Source: Terebella lapidaria
Taxonomy: Eukaryota; Annelida; Polychaeta; Terebellida; Terebellidae
Assembly: GCA_949152475.1 (NCBI GenBank)
Contig: OX424568.1
Span: 21,117,667-21,181,666 of the forward strand
Length of the DNA: 64,000 nucleotides
Direction of reading: 5' to 3'
Of this stretch, positions 57,053-64,000 are shown in pieces. Every line of letters starts with the position of its first letter. Within the stretch, counting starts at the first letter, position 1. The notes beneath the pieces are model-generated. The model saw only the letters and a list, made by a program, of their open reading frames with translations, had not been told where the DNA came from and did no database searches. The position numbers and the translations under genes are program-made.

Positions 57053-60010
57053 CTGGAGGAAAAAGAAAAAACATTTTAAAAAAATATTTTTAAAGATATT
57101 TTTATCAATTGTGGTACTGTTTTTACAATACAAACCTACGGGCAGCTTTGTAAATTATGTTTAAATACTAGTGATGGAAGACACCACTGCTGAATTAGAT
57201 GGTGTTCACAAGTACGGATCCAGGAGTGTTAAAGGGCGAAGGGGGGGAGTTCATGTATTACTAGTATTTTGGAAAGGGGTGGCGGGGGGGGGGGGGGGGG
57301 AGAATACCTGACTAGGGCTTCAATGAATACAAAATTGAGTAGCTGGTCACTCGTTAGCTTGTAATTGTCTCATCAAACTGTAACCCATTACTTGTCCAAA
57401 AATATAGAGCTGATCATTGTCCAAAGTAACACCAAAATTTTGTGCAGTTCACATGTTATCAAATAGTGTCAAAAACAAGTCAAAATCGCACCTATTATAC
57501 AAAATCTCGACTATGGAAAACATTTTCACATGAAAATAAGTGATGATGAATAAACAAATATGTTTTCAGATTGGAGAATGATAAATCACTTCAATTGTTC
57601 GTGTTTGTGCGGAAAATTGACTGATTTGAAGAGTTTTGAGCTGAATTTAGAGGTTACAAATGTTCATGTTAAATCAGTCACAAAACCTGTAACTAGTTAG
57701 CCTACAATCTGTCATCGAACCGGTTTAAACATGTACTCAATGAATCCCTAGTCCTGACTCTTGCTGGCATTCGCAATAAAAAACCTAGCCAGGATCAGGC
57801 CGAATGTATATCGGCCTGGCGACAAGTCAATGATGAACGCGTCGATTTTTAGCAAAATATTCTTTTGCAACAAGAAACAGCTGTTGAAATGGACCTACTT
57901 TGTACCTGTGGATCCCAAGCAACATGTACACAGATGTCACACAGATGTATGTGCCACATATGAACTCTTTTCACCCACTTTCAAAACAGTAAACAAATCG
58001 TCCACTTGTGGTTCGCCATTTGCATTCGTTTTCCGAAGTTGGCCGAGCAATACCGAGCGGAATATGTATGGAGCGAGAAAAGGGTCATCAGAAAAAATGA
58101 AAACACTTCATTGGCTTTGTAGTTTGATTTTCGGAAATAAATGCTGTTGTTTGGAATTGAACGGACTGTCCCAGTTCTCCATGCATAGTTTCTTTATCAC
58201 AATGAATCATGGAGAATACTTGTAGATACAATGAGACAAACAAATGAACAGTAATCCTACATTGCACTTGAGAGGACCCACGCCCATAATTATGAACTAA
58301 GCCCGATCATATGAACATTTATATCTTCGTGGTATATCTTCGTGATATATTACTTAGAGACCATTACAGCTATTGATGCCCTGCTGAATGCCACAAACTG
58401 TGAAAACATTCGCCTTTATTCGTAATATTGCTGTCTCGTGATTGATTCATCATCCTCAATTTTTGTCAGCAACATGATCAGGCGATCTGCTTCAGATTCA
58501 AGAATCAACCATGATTTTCGAGGTTTAGCAGAAGACTCCGTCTACACCTGCTCCCGAGTGCTACCATTGTCTAGTTTTATATGAGAATGTGATGAAGTCC
58601 ATCAAACTTCTGGCCTAATTAACGTGACCATTACGTGGTTACCTAAATTTCAATTCACCAGCCCTCAATATCAACTTCAAGATCAATATAACTCAGGCCC
58701 GCATTCAGTATTTCTAGACGAGAAAACAAACTATATGAATAATGTTTAGTTCGTATTTATCAAATTATGTTTAACCTAATCTTCTGAAGAAATATATATA
58801 CTTCCGAATTGCAAGCATTGGGAAATGGAGAATGTTCCAAGGTTTCACCAACCTATTACATTTCTATTCACTTATACTGATCACACTGTGAAATACTGTA
58901 AGTTAATGTAATTGGCGGATTTGAAATGAAAAACATGATAAGGTGCTAAATTGATGATTATTTCAATCTGACTCCCGACTATCACTGTCCTGGCATTCAG
59001 GAAGCTTTTGTTGATATTATGAGCCATTCGAGGACTGGTAAGTAATTCAGAACTTCAGAAGTATGGAAACTAAATTAATTGACGTGAAGTAGCTAAAAAA
59101 TTCTTTGACACTATGTTTTTTTAACGAACTACAAAACTTTTAACCACCTCAGCTCAGACACAATTATATATTAGGCCTAACAATTGATATATTCACAACT
59201 AATATTTTTAAAAAAAGGTTAATTGCAGATGTATACAAATTTTAAAATTAAATATTAAAATTAAAAAAATACATTAATATTACCGTTATATACATTCTGA
59301 ATGTTTTGGACATGTTTACTGCATGTGCTTGAGTCGTTTAAGAGACACCAAAATAAATCCGATGGTATACATGGTATAGTCATATACCTTTAATGTTCAA
59401 ATTATATTGCTTTTTTCGTAATATTGAGCCCTGCACAATATTCCAATAAAATTTTGAGCCCCGGCACTACTGGCCGCTACTTCTGATTATGACGAAAAAG
59501 CTGTTCCATACATCAGATGTACGTTCTCCCCAAAGATCACGTCGGAGTGAAATCGCGTGAATGCAGTCATATGACAGATATGTTCCGTGTAAACATTTGA
59601 AGATCTCGCTTCTGTGAGCAAGTTGGCGTCAGGCCCTGTACCATGTCCTGGGCCTGTACTCTGGCTAGAAAAAACCCCCCAAAATACGAGTCTGAATTAG
59701 GCGTAGGCCTATGCATGGAAAGTTTCAAATTAAGACATGACTTCTGCTGAGGTAACCGATTCATAGTCTATTACAAAGATTCAATAACAATTGTCAATTT
59801 TTTGACGACCGAAAATGTACAAAATTGTCGGAAGCTGACACGGTGACTGTGACTGTGTGAGTGACAGAACGGCCATCATTTTGACAGGTGGGCGATAATT
59901 GGGATATTTCAGAAATAAACCCACGAAAACTCTTTGTATCAACCGGCGCAGCACAAACAGCATTTATAATATGACTTGATAAATATCAGAGAATCAAATA
60001 ATTGTAATCT
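57053..60010 (-). other. UGGT: UGGT first intron (5' UTR intron)
   Basis: No coding exon is supported. A G17-type run lies near 57284 and the rest is AT-rich. A 154-codon plus-strand frame at 57761-58225 shows no domain or composition signal and is not called as a gene. Confidence 0.45.
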
Positions 60011-60240
60011 CACCAATGCCTTCAACCTACCACTTAGGTATTTGATCTAAAATCAACCGGCAATTTTTGACAACAGGACCAACATCTGTGCAGCACTGTG
60101 AAAGATGGAGCGCTCTGATTGGCTGAAATAATCCAACAACGTTCCCACGTGCTTGACTGCCATAGGCTGGAATCGACCAAAACAAAACCTACGGTGGTCC
60201 ACGGTTGTACATACATTACAGAACGAATTAAGCTCGCATA
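60011..60240 (-). promoter_or_regulatory. UGGT: Candidate UGGT first exon and promoter
   Basis: On the minus strand a GTGAGA donor at ~60015 could end a non-coding first exon. Just upstream are a CCAAT box (ATTGG on the plus strand near 60117) and a CCACGTG motif near 60148. The spacing does not match the ER-stress element CCAAT-N9-CCACG exactly. The assignment is inferred from position only. Confidence 0.35.
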
Positions 60241-63200
60241 GGCAAAAACTAGAATACTCTATCTAAATAAACAATGGAGGACCACCAACAATTTTCGCAT
60301 TCGCAGCCAGTTATTTTTTAATAAATAAGATCTTTGATTATCTTGTCTCATCAATTTGAAAAATTGAATTACAATTCAAAAGATTATTTTCTTAAAATTG
60401 TCCTTGTATTCTTGCAGAAAATGCAAAATAAAAGCACATAATAACAGTACAAGTAAAGACAAATGAAGTGGAGGATTCTTAATCTTCATCATTGTATGCA
60501 ATAAAATTGTATTTGCAATTTCAATGAAGAAACACATTTAGGTCCAGATTGCTAATATCTCTTTATTCAAGCCTCAGTTTATACAGAAACAAAAATGACA
60601 AAAAATATCAGTGCATCAATATAGTCATAAAATATTTAAGAAACTGCACAGATCAACATCATGTATACTGGTCAGTTAATGAAAAAGTCAGATGTATGCA
60701 ATTATTATTGTATGCAATTATTATTGCACACAATGTTAAAAATACAATATTATGCAACACAAAAAGAAATCGACAGAAAAGTATTTTCTGTTTATCAGTG
60801 TTTATTTTACATTACAATACCGGGCAAACTGCAAAAACCAATTCTGTAAACTTATCATGCATGACCAGATAATCAAATTTGTGAACATCAAGGTACATGT
60901 AACACCAATTGCTCATTTTGAGATTAAATTCCACCTTATTGCTAATCTGATTGTGTATTATCAAAACTAACTCTGTACAATTTCATTATGATTTTTGAGA
61001 TCTGAAAAGAGGTCCATAATTTTTGCTACATTTTTTCAACATAAATGAGAATTTCAGATATAATATTGTATGGTTCATGCTTGTATGAGTTTGAAAATGA
61101 CTAACAGACTTGAAAGCATTTCTCAACACAAAAATTAAATACATTCAAAAAAGAACAGGCTCCAGATGAAAACAATAAAAGCAGCAATGGTAAGTAGTTT
61201 GTATTGCACAATATACACTCGAAGCAATATATCAAATTGAAAAGCCGAGTATTAGCCTCAAGTCTTCCTTAGGAGCAAACTGCTCCTCACATTGCAACAA
61301 TAACAGACATTCTGGAAACCAAAAAGATTTTAGAATGAGTCATTGGTATTCTAGTGCAAACGTTAGCAGTGTATATATTTTGTGGATTCCTAACAAATAA
61401 ATTAAGCTTTAAAACAACTTTCCTAAATGAAGGAAAATTACATCATATTCTAAAAATGTTCCTAAAGCAGTGATATATTCAAACATGTCATACAAAATAA
61501 ATGCAAAGAAAAAACTCCTCAGTATTTTGATTATTGCACGTATATCAAGATATGCATGAAAATAAATAACAAAATGACCATAAATAGCTAACTTCAGAAC
61601 CATGTGGAAAATCCCACTGTCTATATTAAATGTTTGTTTAAAAGGAAAATCAAGACTAACACATGTTGTGAGAAAGTCTAGCGGCAGTACACCTTATAGT
61701 GTTTTTCGTTTTTCAAGTTCTCAGAAAATTGAACATCCGTAATCTGTACAGACATATCATAACAAATTATGTACAAATAAATAAGTGAATAAACCACATT
61801 TCCAGTGTACATGTTATTCTCATAGGTTTGGAAAACCACAAATTCATGAAAACCATAATGATGCTGGTTTAACCAGTAGAAAAAAAAATTAAATCAAGGA
61901 TCGATACTGCTTTTCTGACAAGATTTTTTTCTCTAACAAGGTAAAATTCATAACTAAATGCAATATCATGACTATTTATTTGTACATCTGCTTCATTGAT
62001 GTTTTGAAAACTGGGCTGAATTTACCCTGCTTGACCACAACATAAACTTGAACACTTCGGCTGATCAAACTACCACAAACTTGTACATTCATATGTTCAA
62101 TAAGTTGAACGTTTTTTTTTAACTGTTACCGCTATTTGCTCTTGCAATGGACAATGAATATTCATTTTAGCTGCATGACAACACTGATGTGAAACTTTTG
62201 AAACCATTGGTAAACCATACAACATAGATCACATTGTTATTCAATATTCGCAAATATTTGTAAATTGCAATGAAAAAGTGAAATGAAAGGTAGCCATTGC
62301 AAAGGCATAGAACAACCGGTGTGATAAAGTTGGCAAAGTAAGGGCATAACTCCCAAGTTATTATCATCACCATAAACTCAAATGAGCGGACAGGCTTACA
62401 TCAAATGTAAGAATATTCAACTTGGCATAGTCTGTGCTTTATGGTGTTTCAGGTGATAAAAGTCAGTAAATGAGTATTATTTTCATGCAGAGTATATCCA
62501 AGGGTTTAAGCCAAATCAATGTCTTGAGTATTTAACTTGCAGATACATGTTAACACAGACATTAAGTTGCCAATATTGATAGTCACAAAAATCAAACTTA
62601 TTCTATCGTTCGAACAATGGTACCTTTATGGTCCATTTTTGTACAAAATAACAATATGAAAACAAACCTCATATGTGCGATTATTTTCCGGTGAAATTTG
62701 TGAGAATGTATTATGCATAAATTCTTGGAATGTCTTGAAAACTCTTGCCAACTTGATACATAATTATTCAATAAATGCATTTATAAATTCAATTTTGACC
62801 ACAATATATACCATAATTTATATACACACCTGCAATACAGAACACAATGTCAATATATTGACTAGATCTTCAAATAACGCACCAGTAACGAACAACATAT
62901 TCACGACATGCGAAGTTTTACATCACCATGATAAAGATACAATATTGTACAATATTATGTACAAAATCAACACAAGTTTCAAAATTGAGGTGATTTTCGA
63001 GATATTTGATGCTCTGCCTGAAAATTGAAAATTCTTCGGTGGAAGATTCAGAGTCAAATTTGGCACGAAAAATGAGCCCGTGTTGTCAAATATAAAGTCT
63101 TTTCAATTTCTATCAACATTCTAAGCAACACATACAAAAATCTGATATCATGAGGTGCACAACATCAAATGTGTACATTCAAGCACATTTATACAAGCAT

Positions 63201-63700
63201 GACTCAATATTGATTGAAATATAAACACATTCAAGTATTTATACTACCGAACTTGAAATTTAAGCGAGCACCCATATAACCAAATATGTGTACATTCATG
63301 ACCATTTCTACTGACCATATATGACGTGTCGTTTATATAAACCCAAGCTGCCAACGTGCTCTGAAGTGAAATACTTATATGAACAATTTATCACTTTCCC
63401 TCTTTCAGTCACTCATCAACCACACCCGTAGATGAATTCGCTTCATTTTTCGAAGACATTCATGCATAATTATCTATGCAATTCATTTTCACCTTTTGCA
63501 TGATGTACATCTGTTGAAAGTATTCTTTCAAATATATACTGACAACTAGACGCTTCCGGTCGCCTAAGACCGCTTGAGTGTATCCCCCGTAGCCCTATCA
63601 TCCCTGTTGCCCCAAATATATCACTGATGTACATTGTGCATGTGAAACCTTTCAAGCTTATTGAAGGTCGAATTCAAGATCACCACTAAAATAACTGCAT
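60241..63700 (-). other. AT-rich region, possible 3' UTR of next minus-strand gene
   Basis: A minus-strand AATAAA at 60562-60567 with no coding sequence up to 63.7 kb is compatible with a long 3' UTR of a gene starting beyond the right edge. No exon of such a gene is visible, so this remains a guess. Confidence 0.3.
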
Positions 63701-63714
63701 ACGAATTTCCATTT

Positions 63715-64000
63715 CGACATGTTCGATAAAATAACGAGATTACAGTCAGATGAAAGTTCTCACCTAAAGTTATATTTCAACTAAGAATAATTGACAAACT
63801 TGTTTCAAGTTGAAATTCAAGCAAAAGTTGACAAAAACTGCATTTCAAGATGACTAAATTGGAGCCAGATCGAACTTTTCACCAGAAGCTATATTTCAAC
63901 TAATACCATTTGCCAAACTTGGTTCCAAGTTGAAATTCAAAGTAAAAGTTGACCAAAACTACAATTCAAGATGACGAAATTGGAGCCAGATCGAACTTTT
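63715..64000. repeat. ~120-bp tandem repeat running off the window
   Basis: The 'cagatcgaactttt' phrase recurs at about 63747, 63866 and 63987 (spacings 119 and 121). Shared blocks are 'tatatttcaactaa', 'caagttgaaattcaa' and 'aaaagttgac'. At least two full units and a third partial unit are present. Confidence 0.75.

Noticed and set aside
57761..58225. 154-codon plus-strand frame in the UGGT first intron
   Set aside because: There is no recognisable domain, no splice or codon signal, and it is opposite to an established intron.
60112..60160. A perfect ER-stress response element upstream of UGGT
   Set aside because: CCAAT-like and CCACG motifs are present but their spacing and orientation do not match CCAAT-N9-CCACG, so only a weak promoter suggestion is kept.

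Overview
This is a stretch of animal nuclear DNA. It is AT-rich and has spliced genes with GT-AG introns, long introns, many frequently repeated TACATGTA-like strings and many transposable-element relics. The gene content and repeat style fit a marine invertebrate. A lophotrochozoan such as a mollusc is my best guess, but amphioxus or a hemichordate cannot be excluded from sequence alone. No prokaryotic features, tRNA or rRNA genes were recognised.

Layout. (1) About 1.98-33.65 kb, plus strand: the 3' part of a phospholipid scramblase (PLSCR) gene. Five coding exons join in frame and end at a stop at 30656, followed by a ~3 kb 3' UTR with a poly(A) signal at 33637. Its last intron is 25 kb. 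(2) That intron carries a ~5.5 kb tandem segmental duplication (copy 1 ~6.2-14.9 kb, copy 2 ~14.9-20.4 kb), each copy modified by different transposon insertions. It also carries a palindrome-array MITE-like element (20.76-21.49 kb) and a complete single-exon, minus-strand gene for a 636-residue leucine-rich-repeat membrane protein (22435-24345). (3) About 34.1-60.2 kb, minus strand: a complete UDP-glucose:glycoprotein glucosyltransferase (UGGT) gene. I could trace 37 coding exons that all join in frame to a 1544-residue product with a signal peptide, the GT24 catalytic DAD motif and a C-terminal KIEL ER-retention-like tail. PLSCR and UGGT converge, with only ~460 bp between their predicted poly(A) signals. 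(4) About 60.2-64 kb: AT-rich DNA, possibly the 3' UTR of the next minus-strand gene, ending in a ~120-bp tandem repeat.

Mobile elements are the most interesting layer. Copy 2 of the duplication preserves an empty site showing that copy 1 carries a 3.8 kb element. Its ~77-bp terminal inverted repeats begin CACAGTG (identical to the RAG recombination-signal heptamer), it has an exact 5-bp target duplication ATAGA, and it has four GACTATGGTAACGC-like boxes at each end, facing inward. This is a candidate Transib/RAG-type non-autonomous transposon. Two Helentron-like (HINE/pearl-like) families, A and B, each occur as a plus copy inside the PLSCR intron and a minus copy inside UGGT. Both have asymmetric terminal inverted repeats, a 3' palindrome, a tandem-repeat core or microsatellite, and insertion between two T residues. 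A DIRS-like retroelement with gag and reverse-transcriptase reading frames, inverted terminal repeats and a textbook internal complementary region, but no recognisable tyrosine recombinase, fills another UGGT intron. Three UGGT introns are each 88-97% one transposon.
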